From: Vibrio renipiscarius | GTDB lineage: Bacteria > Pseudomonadota > Gammaproteobacteria > Enterobacterales > Vibrionaceae | Direction of reading: 5' to 3' | Length of the DNA stretch: 64,000 nucleotides | NCBI RefSeq assembly: GCF_000827885.1 | Contig: NZ_JTKH01000025.1 | Location: forward strand, 186,001 to 250,000 | Part shown: one piece after another, positions 34,081 to 43,807 of the stretch | Layout: every line of letters begins with the position of its first letter | Position numbering within the stretch: the first letter of the stretch is position 1 | Program-made: the position numbers and the translations under genes | Notes under the pieces: model-generated | The model's database searches: none | Seen by the model: the letters and a program-made list of their open reading frames with translations, nothing else | What the model was told of the DNA's origin: nothing

Positions 34081-36078
34081 TTAAAGCCCCTTTGCATACT
34101 GCTTGTTGGTGGTGATTCCCGTTGCTTGTTTGATTTGCTCAAAAGCATTCGGTTGTTCACTTTCAGGACTGCTGAGTGCCGTTAAAAACAAGTCGATCAG
34201 CTGTGTATTAGTCACGCTGTGGCGAGTTTCGGTTTGAATATCACGCAGATCCACCAGCACATCGGTCAAGAATTCAGGCAGTTTCTTCACAATGTCTAAG
34301 TTTAGGACATTGTGCTCAGCATAGACGCTGTTATGGCTGCCCTTTAGCTTTTGCACGACGTATGAGGTGCCGTTCATGTTAATCACGGATGTACGCTTGC
34401 TACAGCGCTTCAAACACCCTTTGTTGATTTTGATTTTCTTACAGCCTTCGGTCTGCTGGAATAGACATTGTCGGCTGGTTAGCAGCGTGTTTGGGTGATA
34501 GATGTTATAGAAAGTTCTAAACCCTTCAGGTCGCACTAGCTTACGAATTTGTAAAAAGCTCAGCTCATCAGAAATAAACGCACCGCTTGCCTGATATTGA
34601 TCTTTCAAACATTGGAGAGTGTACGAGTTCGCGCTGTTCATTTGTGGACCGGCAATCCAATCAATGCCCATCGATTGTGCCAAATAGCCAACACCAGAGT
34701 TATTTGTCACAAGCAGCGACGGACGAACTTCAGTTAAGAAGCGTTCTGCTGCTTTGTAGTCATCGCCAATGAGCACGGCTTGGAACCACGGAATCAAATG
34801 AGAATTCGCTTGGAATAGAGCGATTAACGCATCACATTCGCTCGCGAGACCCATCGGCATTTCGAAATAGAGGTCAACTTCAGGGCGAGCAAGCGCCACG
34901 GCATCGTCTTGCTTGGAAATCAAAACCGATAACTTAGGGGGGTGAGCGTTCGATGTGTTTGACACCGGTGCAACAAGCGCAGGCACGTGAACCGTTTTCT
35001 TCACGAGAGGCGGCTGCTCACAAGTGGTGGTATCAAAATCGCTAATTGCGTCTTCTACACGCTGAATAATGACCGATTTGTCATCATACAAACGTTGTTT
35101 AACCACTTTAACATCATCAACAGAACTGCATTGGTACACTTTAGAAAAATGCGTAACGGCGTGATCTCGAGGATTGTTAATAAACATATCTTTACCAATC
35201 TCACCTTGTAAAAAGCCGTTGGTAAAGTCGCGGTTAAACACGGTATACAATTCACGGGTATCGCTCGATAACGCTTTGCCATCGCAATACTTATCGATCT
35301 GCTTACGCCAATTGTCCACCACGGTGTAAACGTAATGGAATTTCTTAATGCGGCCTTCCACTTTTAATGAGTACACCCCAGCATCAGCCAGCGCTTCAAG
35401 ATCATTAAAGGCAGAGTTATCTTTCATATTGAGCGGGTAGTCGCTGCCGGTCGGTGTCGTTTGATATTGGTCACGACATGGTTGACTACAACGGCCACGA
35501 TTGCCTGACGCGCCATTTTTAGCCGAACTCATATAACACAGCCCAGAGAAGCCAATGCAGTATGAACCATGGACGAAGACTTCCATCAACACGTTATGTT
35601 GACGGCCAAACTGTGCCAGATGTTTGATCTCAGTGATATTCAGTTCACGCGATAAGTTAACGCGGCTTACCCCGAGTTGGTTTAAGAACAGAATTTGCCC
35701 GTCATTGTGCGTATTTAACTGGGTCGACGCATGAACATCAAGATCCGGGAAATGCTGTTTTAAAATTGCACCTAAACCAAGATCCTGAATGATGACACCA
35801 TCAATCAACGTGGTATTCAATTGGTTCAGCAAACGCACGACGCTTGGAATTTCACTCTCAAGCAGCATGACGTTCAGTGTCAGGAAAATCTTGCAATTAT
35901 GCTTATGTGCTAACTCAAGCACGCCGCGTAAATTCTCTAAAGTTAGGTTGGTCGCTCTGTTGCGCGCATTAAAACGATCAAGTCCGCAATATACGGCGTC
36001 AGCACCTGCCGCTATCGCAGCTTTAATCGAATCTAAATCACCACCAGGTGCCAGAAGTTCAAATTGATCTCGAGTCAC
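34081..36078 (-). CDS. U32 peptidase-family protein (RlhA/TrhP-like, probable RNA modification)
   Basis: About 665 aa. The N-terminal TIM-barrel of peptidase family U32 is clear: FELLAPGGDLDSIKAAIAAG, ADAVYCGLDRFNARNRA, IFLTLNVML, HASTQLNTH. The segment CIGFSGLCYMSS...RGRCSQPCRDQY holds the four-Cys motif that in RlhA and TrhP binds an Fe-S cluster for prephenate-dependent RNA hydroxylation. A second Cys group (CLFQQTEGCKK, KGCLKRCSK) lies near residue 560. E. coli RlhA is of similar length, but I cannot assign orthology. Start unclear: GTG 36078 (MTRDQFELLAPGG) fits the family best; ATG 36120 and TTG 36150 are alternatives. Confidence 0.8.
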   Translation of the reverse strand: MTRDQFELLAPGGDLDSIKAAIAAGADAVYCGLDRFNARNRATNLTLENLRGVLELAHKHNCKIFLTLNVMLLESEIPSVVRLLNQLNTTLIDGVIIQDLGLGAILKQHFPDLDVHASTQLNTHNDGQILFLNQLGVSRVNLSRELNITEIKHLAQFGRQHNVLMEVFVHGSYCIGFSGLCYMSSAKNGASGNRGRCSQPCRDQYQTTPTGSDYPLNMKDNSAFNDLEALADAGVYSLKVEGRIKKFHYVYTVVDNWRKQIDKYCDGKALSSDTRELYTVFNRDFTNGFLQGEIGKDMFINNPRDHAVTHFSKVYQCSSVDDVKVVKQRLYDDKSVIIQRVEDAISDFDTTTCEQPPLVKKTVHVPALVAPVSNTSNAHPPKLSVLISKQDDAVALARPEVDLYFEMPMGLASECDALIALFQANSHLIPWFQAVLIGDDYKAAERFLTEVRPSLLVTNNSGVGYLAQSMGIDWIAGPQMNSANSYTLQCLKDQYQASGAFISDELSFLQIRKLVRPEGFRTFYNIYHPNTLLTSRQCLFQQTEGCKKIKINKGCLKRCSKRTSVINMNGTSYVVQKLKGSHNSVYAEHNVLNLDIVKKLPEFLTDVLVDLRDIQTETRHSVTNTQLIDLFLTALSSPESEQPNAFEQIKQATGITTNKQYAKGL

Positions 36079-36270
36079 AAACTTATCTCTAGTTAGAATT
36101 ACGCAAAATTGGCTTTGCATCTTACGGGTTTGAAGCCTGGAATCTAGCAAAACTTAACGTTGACAAGGGCTGCGAGCGATATGAAGCGCGTTTTTTATTG
36201 CTGAAATGTCTAGATTTTAACGACAAGTTGTTGTTTTAATTGCATATGTTTTTTGTGGTGTGCCCCGTAT

Positions 36271-36396
36271 TTATTCATAGCAGATCTTACCCATTTTGTC
36301 GGCAAAGAAGAGAATATCGACGTGATTAATGGTGGTAGAACCGGTAGGTAGGTTGTTTACCACATAATAACGATTTTTCACTGAAGAATACTTCAC
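36271..36396 (-). CDS. Possible small gene or 3' gene remnant
   Basis: A 41-codon frame from GTG 36396, open further upstream (to a stop near 36460) with KNAASHPSIIVKYS, and ending DILFFADKMGKICYE-stop. The composition looks like real protein and the third positions look coding, but no ATG start is present. It could be the tail of a lost gene. No family recognised. The surrounding 36079-36446 gap has nothing else I can name. Confidence 0.3.
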   Translation of the reverse strand: MKYSSVKNRYYVVNNLPTGSTTINHVDILFFADKMGKICYE

Positions 36397-36446
36397 AATG
36401 ATTGACGGATGACTAGCGGCATTTTTAGCCGATGTAGGACGACTAG

Positions 36447-38720
36447 ATGTATCGAATAAACGGATTTAAAACGTCACTTCTTCTTGTTTTATTCACCCTT
36501 GCAGGGTGTGAAAAGGACGTGACGTTTAACCCCAAAGAAGGCGAAGAAAAGCGCTATTGGGTGTACACGCATACCACGCAAGACATTGAACAAAATAATG
36601 ATACGGCGATGATTAGCCAAAGTTTAGTTCATTACCGTGTCGCAGAGGTTGGGGAAACGCTTAAACTTCATGTAACACCAGAGCATATGCAATTTTCTGC
36701 TGGCTATTCAGGCTTTTCTAGCGTGGACGCATCGAGAAAAAACAAATCGATGGAAGAATTTTTACGTCCTGGCTTTGATGTGTCCTATAACATGGAGACG
36801 GGCGAACTTGTTGAGTTCAAGGGGCGTAATGAAAAATTGTGGAATGAGTTGCTAGAAGAAGGCGGCGATGAAGTCTTAAGTAGCTTGAAGTCTACAATGA
36901 ATGCTCCCGCTCTTTTGCAGTCACTGCCAACGAAAGTGGGCAGCGAGGTGATACTGGAGGAGATCAATGGTCATTCTGCGAGCTTGGTTATTCGCAAGGC
37001 CACAGAAACAACGTTGTATGCGACGCTTGTTTCACCCCAACGTAAAGCGAGTGACACGGATACTTCTTCCAATATTCAAAGTCAATTGTATGGACAGGTT
37101 GAAATCGATCGTGAATCGGGGTGGTTGAATAGTTTAAACCTTGTTATGAATATTCCAATTGATGTCTACGGCCGAACAACGTTGACGCAAGTGACGTTGG
37201 CGATGCGCTCAGAAGATGAACCTATCGGTGGATTCGAAGACATGTTTGCTCACGCTTTCTACAATGATGAGGTGTATTGGTATGATATTGAATCCATCCC
37301 TGAGAATATCAATACGGAGCATACCTTAACAGAAAGCGACGTTTTACCCTACGAGCGTGGCATGTTTGACGAGTACGGTCAGAGTTTTCATCTCACTTAC
37401 CCCACTAAAATTGCTTCTGATCAGGTTATCGGCCACATCACAATGAGTGACGTCAAAGCCTACACAGGCGATGGTGTGTTGCTCGATATCGACCTCATTT
37501 CACCAGCCAATAATCAATATCTTGATGAAGGAATGAATATTGGTTCCATTGTACAACCTATTGGTTGGAGTAAAAGCGCGGAACTAAAAGAGGTCGGCAC
37601 TTTGGCTGCGATGGTTGAATACTATAAAGCGGCGCTTGAACTGCACACACTGCCTTGGCAAGGTGGCGATCATCAGACCTACCAAGTAGGGGACTTAAAA
37701 GTCACCGTGGATAAAGTTGCCGACACCGACAGCGAATATCAAGTGAACTTCCACAATACTGACACTCAGTGGCTTGGGTTTAACCTTGGTGGCGTTAAAG
37801 GGCAAAAGTCATTCTCACCCGTGAAGGCGGGTCCTGATTGGTTATCACCGGGCAGTCATCAATTATTCGCGTATTCGACGGATCCAACGCTAATAAACCG
37901 AGCGATGGGCTTGAGGTTACTTGAAGAGCCTGAATCATTGGTTTTCTTTTTACATACCATCGATAAGAAACCAAGTTTTTCTCGTGAAGTGGTGTTTTGG
38001 GAGAAAGAGGGTTTCTTGGCTCTTGCGGATATGCCACCACTGGGGATCGTACCAGAACATGAGTATTACTCTGATGAGACCGAGGTTCAGCAAGCGCACA
38101 CTCCTTTTGATATTCATGGTGAGTTGAGTGTCGCCACTGAATCCGGACAAAACGCGGTCGTGGTTTTACCGCTGGAGTGGTCCTCTGTGTGCCAATTCAA
38201 TATCGAGAACGCCCCTGAAGTTAATGGAAAGGCTTTAGAGTGGAAAGTGCAAACGATGACGGATGACAATATCGCCGGTGGGCCAGTCGCGATTCCGCCG
38301 AATTCGATGGCTTATCAATTGATGACGCCTGATGGTAAGAGACGCTACTTTTACGGACTGGATGTGACCACGCGTTTGACGTGCGATGGGCAAATTTCTT
38401 GGGAGAGCGTTATATTGCCGACAGACCTACAGCCATGGTTGTTTGATCTGAGGTTTATGGAGGGGTTTGACTCGCTAAAAACGGTTAGAGATTTCCTTAG
38501 CCGGTATCGTATCTACGGTGATAACGACCAATTAATACAGGCGATAGACAAAAGGGGCAACGTACTAAGAGCGAGTGATGACCCTATTTCAGACGTCTTA
38601 TTTAATGATTGGTTCATAAAAACCTCGGGTTCGATTTCACGTATTGAGCAATTGACCGTGGAAGGAGAGCCGCTTGAGAAGCAGTTTGTTATTCAATTTC
38701 CGCCATTGCCACAAGGATAA
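36447..38720 (+). CDS. Large lipoprotein of unknown function
   Basis: 757 aa. The lipobox LAGC at about residues 18-21, followed by Glu, predicts a lipid-anchored envelope protein, probably outer membrane. The body is rich in beta-type sequence (VHYRVAEVGETLKLHVTPEH and so on) with few Cys and no membrane helix; no known domain was recognised. It is 4 bp ahead of the MORN-repeat gene, so the pair is an operon and presumably works together at the envelope. Nothing in the sequence gives a catalytic role. Confidence 0.75.
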   Translation: MYRINGFKTSLLLVLFTLAGCEKDVTFNPKEGEEKRYWVYTHTTQDIEQNNDTAMISQSLVHYRVAEVGETLKLHVTPEHMQFSAGYSGFSSVDASRKNKSMEEFLRPGFDVSYNMETGELVEFKGRNEKLWNELLEEGGDEVLSSLKSTMNAPALLQSLPTKVGSEVILEEINGHSASLVIRKATETTLYATLVSPQRKASDTDTSSNIQSQLYGQVEIDRESGWLNSLNLVMNIPIDVYGRTTLTQVTLAMRSEDEPIGGFEDMFAHAFYNDEVYWYDIESIPENINTEHTLTESDVLPYERGMFDEYGQSFHLTYPTKIASDQVIGHITMSDVKAYTGDGVLLDIDLISPANNQYLDEGMNIGSIVQPIGWSKSAELKEVGTLAAMVEYYKAALELHTLPWQGGDHQTYQVGDLKVTVDKVADTDSEYQVNFHNTDTQWLGFNLGGVKGQKSFSPVKAGPDWLSPGSHQLFAYSTDPTLINRAMGLRLLEEPESLVFFLHTIDKKPSFSREVVFWEKEGFLALADMPPLGIVPEHEYYSDETEVQQAHTPFDIHGELSVATESGQNAVVVLPLEWSSVCQFNIENAPEVNGKALEWKVQTMTDDNIAGGPVAIPPNSMAYQLMTPDGKRRYFYGLDVTTRLTCDGQISWESVILPTDLQPWLFDLRFMEGFDSLKTVRDFLSRYRIYGDNDQLIQAIDKRGNVLRASDDPISDVLFNDWFIKTSGSISRIEQLTVEGEPLEKQFVIQFPPLPQG

Positions 38721-38724
38721 GACC

Positions 38725-40608
38725 ATGCGAAATCTACGTACCGGTTGGGGGACATATCGTCTTGTCGTCAAACCTTCTCTCGTGCTTATTCCATTGCTGT
38801 CCGCATTTATGGTCTCCGCCGCCCCTGTTTGGCTTGATGATGATTGGAATATCGTCAAATCGGAAGATCAGGCGAGTTATTACTTAACGGAACCATTGGC
38901 TGAGAATAACGGCAAGTGGCCAGTAACGGTATACTTTCAAGGTGGGGATATTGTTAACTTCAAAGGTTCACTCAATAGTGGTGATATTTCGACCGGAAAA
39001 TCGGTGGGTGAATACGAAATCTACTATGACAATGGGCAATTGATGTCGAGCGGCCGCCGTAATGCAAAAGGCGAATATGAAGGGCTCACTAAATTCTATA
39101 ATGAAGAAGGAGTGTTAACCCAATAAGGCACGTTCGTCGCGGGCAAAGAACAAGGTGTGGGACGTCTTTATTACGCAAGTGGTGGCATCGAAGAAGAGTA
39201 TACGATATTGGATGGGCATCGAGTGGGAGGCGATGTTCATTTTTATGAAGATGGAAGCGTGTGGCAAAAGCACCGTTTTGCCAGTGGAAAAACTCATGGT
39301 ATCCAAGAAACCTTCTATCGTGATGGTAGCCTGCGACAAAAATCCCACTATGTCATGGGAATGCGTCACGGTGAATACACGAGCTACTATGAAAATGGCC
39401 AAGTTTCTTATCATATCAACTATGTCAATGACCAGCCTTCAGGGCTTGGTCGCTCGTACCATGAAGACGGTCTTTTATACCTCGAAATTGCCTATGAAAA
39501 TGGCAAGAAAAATGGGTTAGAGCGCGGGTGGCATACCAAGGAACAATTGCGTTTTGAAAAACATAACCTCGACGGAAGACTGCATGGCGTAGCGACGAAT
39601 TATTACCCTTCGGGTAACAAAAAAAGCGTTGAGAATTACAATAAGGGCAATCGTCGAGGCGAGCGAATCGAGTTTTATGATCAAGTCGATCTCGTCAAGT
39701 CGAAAAGAGTTTTCAATTCACAGGGTCGAAAAACATCGGAGATACTTCTGGCTGAGGATGGCAATAAAACATTTGATTACCTTGCTTCCTTTCAAAAAGA
39801 TCATCAGATTACCGACGCTAAAACATACCGTGATGGCACTTTAACGATCCGCAGACAAGAAGACACGAAGAAAAAGTGGCAATTGGATGAGGAGTTTGAC
39901 TCACAAGGTAAAGTGATACAGCGTCTAGAGTACGTGAATGGTAAGCGTGAAAATGCTTATATTGTTATGGACTCGTACAACGATAGCATGGTGACGACAC
40001 ACTATAAGAAAGGGGTACCCAACGGTGCGTACCTTATCGAGAGTACCTCCGGTGAGTTAATTGAAAGTGGTACGTACCTCAAAGGTAAAAGAACCGGGCT
40101 ATGGCAATACTTTTACAACGGTATCATCCACAGTGAAAACTATAATCGCCAAGGTAAGCTCGATGGTGAGGTCGCCATGGTGGAGAAGGAGTCAGGAAAA
40201 CGCGTGAAATGGGAACATTATCGTAATGGCATACTGCATGGTGACACCGAAAATTATTCTCAATATGGTACGTTGTTGGCCAAAGGAAAATACGTTGACG
40301 GTAAGCGAGATGGGCCGTGGCTACATCAAGAAGACTATGAGCCTGATGTTGTTATTTGGTCCGGTACATATGACAAGGGCAATAAGGTAGGCGCTTGGTT
40401 CGCTCATTCAGAGGCAGGCTATGAACTTGGCCGTGAACAATTTGATCAGCAAGGCCGTCGACAAGGCGCATTCTACTATTTCGCAGAGCATGGCGCACTT
40501 AAACGTATTGTTCGCTTCGTAGACGATGAGCAAAATGGTGATACGGAATACTATAGCACCAATGGTAAAATCTATCCTAATGATGACTCTGTGGGCCTAT
40601 CATGGTAG
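38725..40608 (+). pseudogene. MORN-variant repeat protein split by one in-frame TAA
   Basis: 628-codon frame of a secreted protein: a signal-like segment (about residues 10-33) and then many MORN_2/YwqK-type repeats (YYDNGQLMSSG, FYEDGSVWQKH, YYENGQVSYH, YHEDGLLYLE, YYPSGNKKS). At codon 134 there is TAA (39124-39126), with homology continuing in the same frame as GTFVAGKEQGVG. Relatives would usually have Glu there, so a G-to-T change is likely. The upstream piece has 133 residues; a GTG at 39157 could give a 483-residue piece without signal peptide. MORN-type repeats bind proteins or lipids; the partner may be the lipoprotein encoded just upstream. Confidence 0.82.
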
Positions 40609-40644
40609 TCGAGCGTCGTTTACGTTGTTGATTTCTGGATGAAG

Positions 40645-40678
40645 AAAGGCCTTTCCAAGCGGAAAGGCCTTTGATTTT
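40645..40678 (+). terminator. Intrinsic terminator after MORN gene
   Basis: AAAGGCCTTTCC (40645-40656), loop AAGC, GGAAAGGCCTTT (40661-40672), then a T-rich run. May also serve the convergent 5'-nucleotidase gene. Confidence 0.8.
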
Positions 40679-40762
40679 TAAGCGGGTTTCGTTGTCTTTT
40701 CCAAGTGAAGCTTTTCAGGTCAAGACACGACGAATCTTGAAATCTAAATAACGAAAGTGGCG

Positions 40763-42307
40763 TTATTTTTTGATTTCTGTAATGCGAGTTTCACTGACTT
40801 TACTTAACGCGTCTGGACGAGATAAGTACTGTTTGAAGCCAAGAGAAAGCGGTTCACCAGCGCGTTCTTTACGATTTTTGCCGTCGGTAAAGGCAGCGAA
40901 GCCGTCACCACCATCCGCCAAGAAGTTATTGGTTACGACGCGATAAACTTGTTCATCTATCATCGGCTTGCCATTTAGCGTCAGCGTTTGTACACGTTCG
41001 CCAGTCGGCAATGATGAATCGTACGCCATGTACACACCGCTCGACACTTGCATGACACCGTTTGTTAGACCTGCCGCGTGTTCCATTAGGCTGCGAATTT
41101 GAGCACCGGTGAGATCCATGACCACTGGATAGTTCGGGAACGGTAGTGAGTCAATCACATCACCGTAGGTAATATCACCGGCTTCAATATCCGCACGGAT
41201 ACCGCCGCTGTTTGTGAACGCTAATTCACCATCGGCAAAATTTGGCAGCATTGAGTCGGCAACAAGGTTGCCCAACGTTGAGGATTCGCCGTAAGAGCGA
41301 GTCAGCGTCATCGATGTGTTTGTCAGTTTTTCATTGACGATACCATCGACAATTTTTTTCCATTTGTCGATGCGAGCTTGGGTTTCTTCGTCAGATTTCC
41401 ACTCGTCAGCCCAAATGGTTTTCAAGTCGAAATCAAATCCTTTGATTGTGCGCGTTTCTTCATCGAAATCGATCATCAGTTTCCCTACATTAATGCCGTA
41501 ACCGTCAGTTGAAACAATCAATGTATCATTCACTTCGATCACTTCAGGAGTACCCACGTGCGCGTGACCGGTGACCAAAATGTCCAAACCTTTGACTTGT
41601 TTTGCGGTTTGAATGTCCTTATCCAAAGCGCGACGTACATCGGTTGCCCCCAAGCTTGATTGGCGAGCTGGAGTACCTTGGTGCATCAATGCAATGGTCA
41701 AGTCTACTTGAGGACGCAGTTCATCAAGGTACATTTGTAAGAATTCAATTTCGTCACGCGCTTCGATGTTTTGACGCATGTTGGCAGCGACGGTGTCGTA
41801 AAAAGCGAATTTACCGTGTAGGCCAATGACACCAATTTTTAGTCCGTCACGTTCGATGATGGTGTAAGGCTTGTCCCAAAATGGTTTATCAGAATTTTCA
41901 AAGAACACGTTACCCAAAAGCACATCAAATTCGGCTTTAGCCATTTGCACTAATGTGTTGTCCCAGCCGTAATCGAACTCGTGGTTACCGATAGAAGCGA
42001 CGTCGTAACCCATGCTGTTCATCACATCAATGATCGCCTCGCCATCCGTTAAGGTATCAACTGTTGAGCCAGAGAAGTAATCACCTGCATCAAGTACGAT
42101 GGTGTTGTCAGGCGCTTGCGATTTTTGCTGCTTGATGTAGCTCGCGACGTTCGCAAAACCGCCCACAGGACGTTGGTCATCAATATAACGCGCGATAAAA
42201 GGATCAACTTTTGAGTGAATATCGTTGGTGTAAAGAATCGTTAAATCTTTTGCACAAACAGGCAAAGTTGCCAGCGCGATAAGTGACGCAAGTATATGTT
42301 TCTTCAT
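40763..42307 (-). CDS. 5'-nucleotidase / UshA-family metallophosphatase, secreted
   Basis: 514 aa. Signal peptide MKKHILASLIALATLPVCA. The N-terminal metallophosphatase domain has the di-metal residues in LYTNDIHS, DAGDYFSGS, IGNHEFDYG and TGHAHVGTP. The C-terminal 5'-nucleotidase domain (from about 320) has LGNLVADSML, AFTNSGGIRADI and the substrate-binding FLADGGDGF. It should dephosphorylate nucleotides (or related phosphoesters) in the periplasm for purine and phosphate salvage. ATG 42307 is chosen over 42319 because GGAGG in the intervening bases is its ribosome-binding site. It is not identical in layout to UshA of E. coli, so no symbol. Confidence 0.9.
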   Translation of the reverse strand: MKKHILASLIALATLPVCAKDLTILYTNDIHSKVDPFIARYIDDQRPVGGFANVASYIKQQKSQAPDNTIVLDAGDYFSGSTVDTLTDGEAIIDVMNSMGYDVASIGNHEFDYGWDNTLVQMAKAEFDVLLGNVFFENSDKPFWDKPYTIIERDGLKIGVIGLHGKFAFYDTVAANMRQNIEARDEIEFLQMYLDELRPQVDLTIALMHQGTPARQSSLGATDVRRALDKDIQTAKQVKGLDILVTGHAHVGTPEVIEVNDTLIVSTDGYGINVGKLMIDFDEETRTIKGFDFDLKTIWADEWKSDEETQARIDKWKKIVDGIVNEKLTNTSMTLTRSYGESSTLGNLVADSMLPNFADGELAFTNSGGIRADIEAGDITYGDVIDSLPFPNYPVVMDLTGAQIRSLMEHAAGLTNGVMQVSSGVYMAYDSSLPTGERVQTLTLNGKPMIDEQVYRVVTNNFLADGGDGFAAFTDGKNRKERAGEPLSLGFKQYLSRPDALSKVSETRITEIKK

Positions 42308-42453
42308 TAGAGCCTCCATTTAAACTGGGACGGACTATACGGAAGCGCATTACGCACAAGTCAGACGTAGATCACGTTTATTCTGGCGCAAACGAATAAA
42401 ATGGCGCGATTTTCAATTTTTGTTGCTAATAAATACGGTCTTTTGGTGGATTA

Positions 42454-43731
42454 ATGCTGCGTGATCTCAATGTGTGTAAAAGCGGGCACTGCTCCAATTT
42501 GGGCGAGCCAGGTGCGCCGGATTATGAATACCACATTCGCCCGCTGGGCTTTCTTGCGATGCGTTGTGATAAATGTGCAGCAACACCGCCAATGCTAGAT
42601 AACGAAAGCTACCTGAAAATTTGGCATTCTTGGCAGCAAAAAGTCGCCTTGTACAGTGGACGTTGTTGTCCCGATTGTGGCAGCCGTCATTTTAAGTGCT
42701 TTGGGCGTAGTGCGGTTCAAAAACCCCGCCGGCAGTGCAAGGCTTGCGGTCGTACGTTTTCGGTTCGTGATCCCGTCACTCAAGCGCAACGCAATAATGT
42801 TGAGCACATCATGCGCCTCATGAAGAAAGCAAAACCTGATGATGGCGACAATATACTGATGTATGCCGCAGAGAAAGGCGTGCATTTTGACCGAGCTACA
42901 GCGCAAATTCAGCGCCTTTCCCTACAAATGTTATGGCAATGCCCACCAGCCCAGCGAATCGCAAGCGTGAGTTTTATCGTGCCTTATCGCGGTGAAAATA
43001 ATGCGCTATGGTGTTTAATCAGTACGAATATGGACACTGGCGAGGTGATTCATATCAGTACAACGCTTGTTGAACTTGAGTTATCAGCGGAAGGGCGCTA
43101 CCAATCTTGTCAGGATGCGCCGTCAACAAATTGGGACCACACGACCAGCGCCATGAGAATGGCAGAGGATCAAGAGGCTCGCTTTCTGGCGCGAGGTCAG
43201 TTTGACCGCTGTGATTTTGGTCTCGTTAAAGTGGCGAAAAAAGGCACGTCACATGCGCTGCCGGTGCTTACGGCACACGCTCACTTTGCTTTGCTTCGCT
43301 ATCTAGGCCATGGGATTGGGCAAGATGGGGAGGTGGGCAGTCATTGTTTACAGCACGAGGTGTTTTTACGAGGTGCCTGCATTACGCAATATGCGCACTG
43401 TGTGAAGCGCGACAATATGGCGCTTTTGTATGTGGTCGGAGAAACCAAGTCTCAATGCACGCATCATAGTACGCGTAAATTGGGCTGGTGGCAGAATCTT
43501 TGGCATTCAGTGACTGACACCCAAGGCAACCAAAAAGCGTACAGTGTATTGTGCGGAAATAACCGCTTAGACGCTGAACAGATCTCATTGTCCACTTGCT
43601 TTGCAGCAATCCGGTATATTGAAGATCAAATCGCTTGCCATCACTTGGGCGAGTTCACACCGACTAGGGTGAATCACTTAATGGCGTTGATCGCACAGAA
43701 TTTTAATCAGGATTTAAGATTCGAGGATTAA
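42454..43731 (+). CDS. Conserved protein with two zinc ribbons, transposase-like
   Basis: 425 aa. Two N-terminal Cys4 clusters: CKSGHCS with CDKCAA (residues 8-41), and CCPDCGSR with CKACGRTFSVRD (about 70-104). The second is like the zinc ribbon of IS1 InsA. The middle contains ALWCLISTNMDTGEVIHIST, which could be strands of an RNase H-like fold, but I could not place a DDE triad. No inverted repeats or target duplications were seen, and the gene sits between normal backbone genes. It may be a domesticated transposase or a nucleic-acid-binding protein. Transcribed alone with GGTGG upstream of ATG 42454. Confidence 0.7.
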   Translation: MLRDLNVCKSGHCSNLGEPGAPDYEYHIRPLGFLAMRCDKCAATPPMLDNESYLKIWHSWQQKVALYSGRCCPDCGSRHFKCFGRSAVQKPRRQCKACGRTFSVRDPVTQAQRNNVEHIMRLMKKAKPDDGDNILMYAAEKGVHFDRATAQIQRLSLQMLWQCPPAQRIASVSFIVPYRGENNALWCLISTNMDTGEVIHISTTLVELELSAEGRYQSCQDAPSTNWDHTTSAMRMAEDQEARFLARGQFDRCDFGLVKVAKKGTSHALPVLTAHAHFALLRYLGHGIGQDGEVGSHCLQHEVFLRGACITQYAHCVKRDNMALLYVVGETKSQCTHHSTRKLGWWQNLWHSVTDTQGNQKAYSVLCGNNRLDAEQISLSTCFAAIRYIEDQIACHHLGEFTPTRVNHLMALIAQNFNQDLRFED

Positions 43732-43750
43732 AAGCGACAGCGAAAAATAG

Positions 43751-43780
43751 AGGCCTCATGAAATAGTGAGGCCTTCGCGT
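43751..43780. terminator. Hairpin between convergent zinc-ribbon and helicase genes
   Basis: AGGCCTCA (43751-43758) pairs with TGAGGCCT (43767-43774). The T tract is poor, so strength is uncertain. Confidence 0.5.
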
Positions 43781-43807
43781 ATTGACTCAATGTGAATGAC
43801 TATTTCA

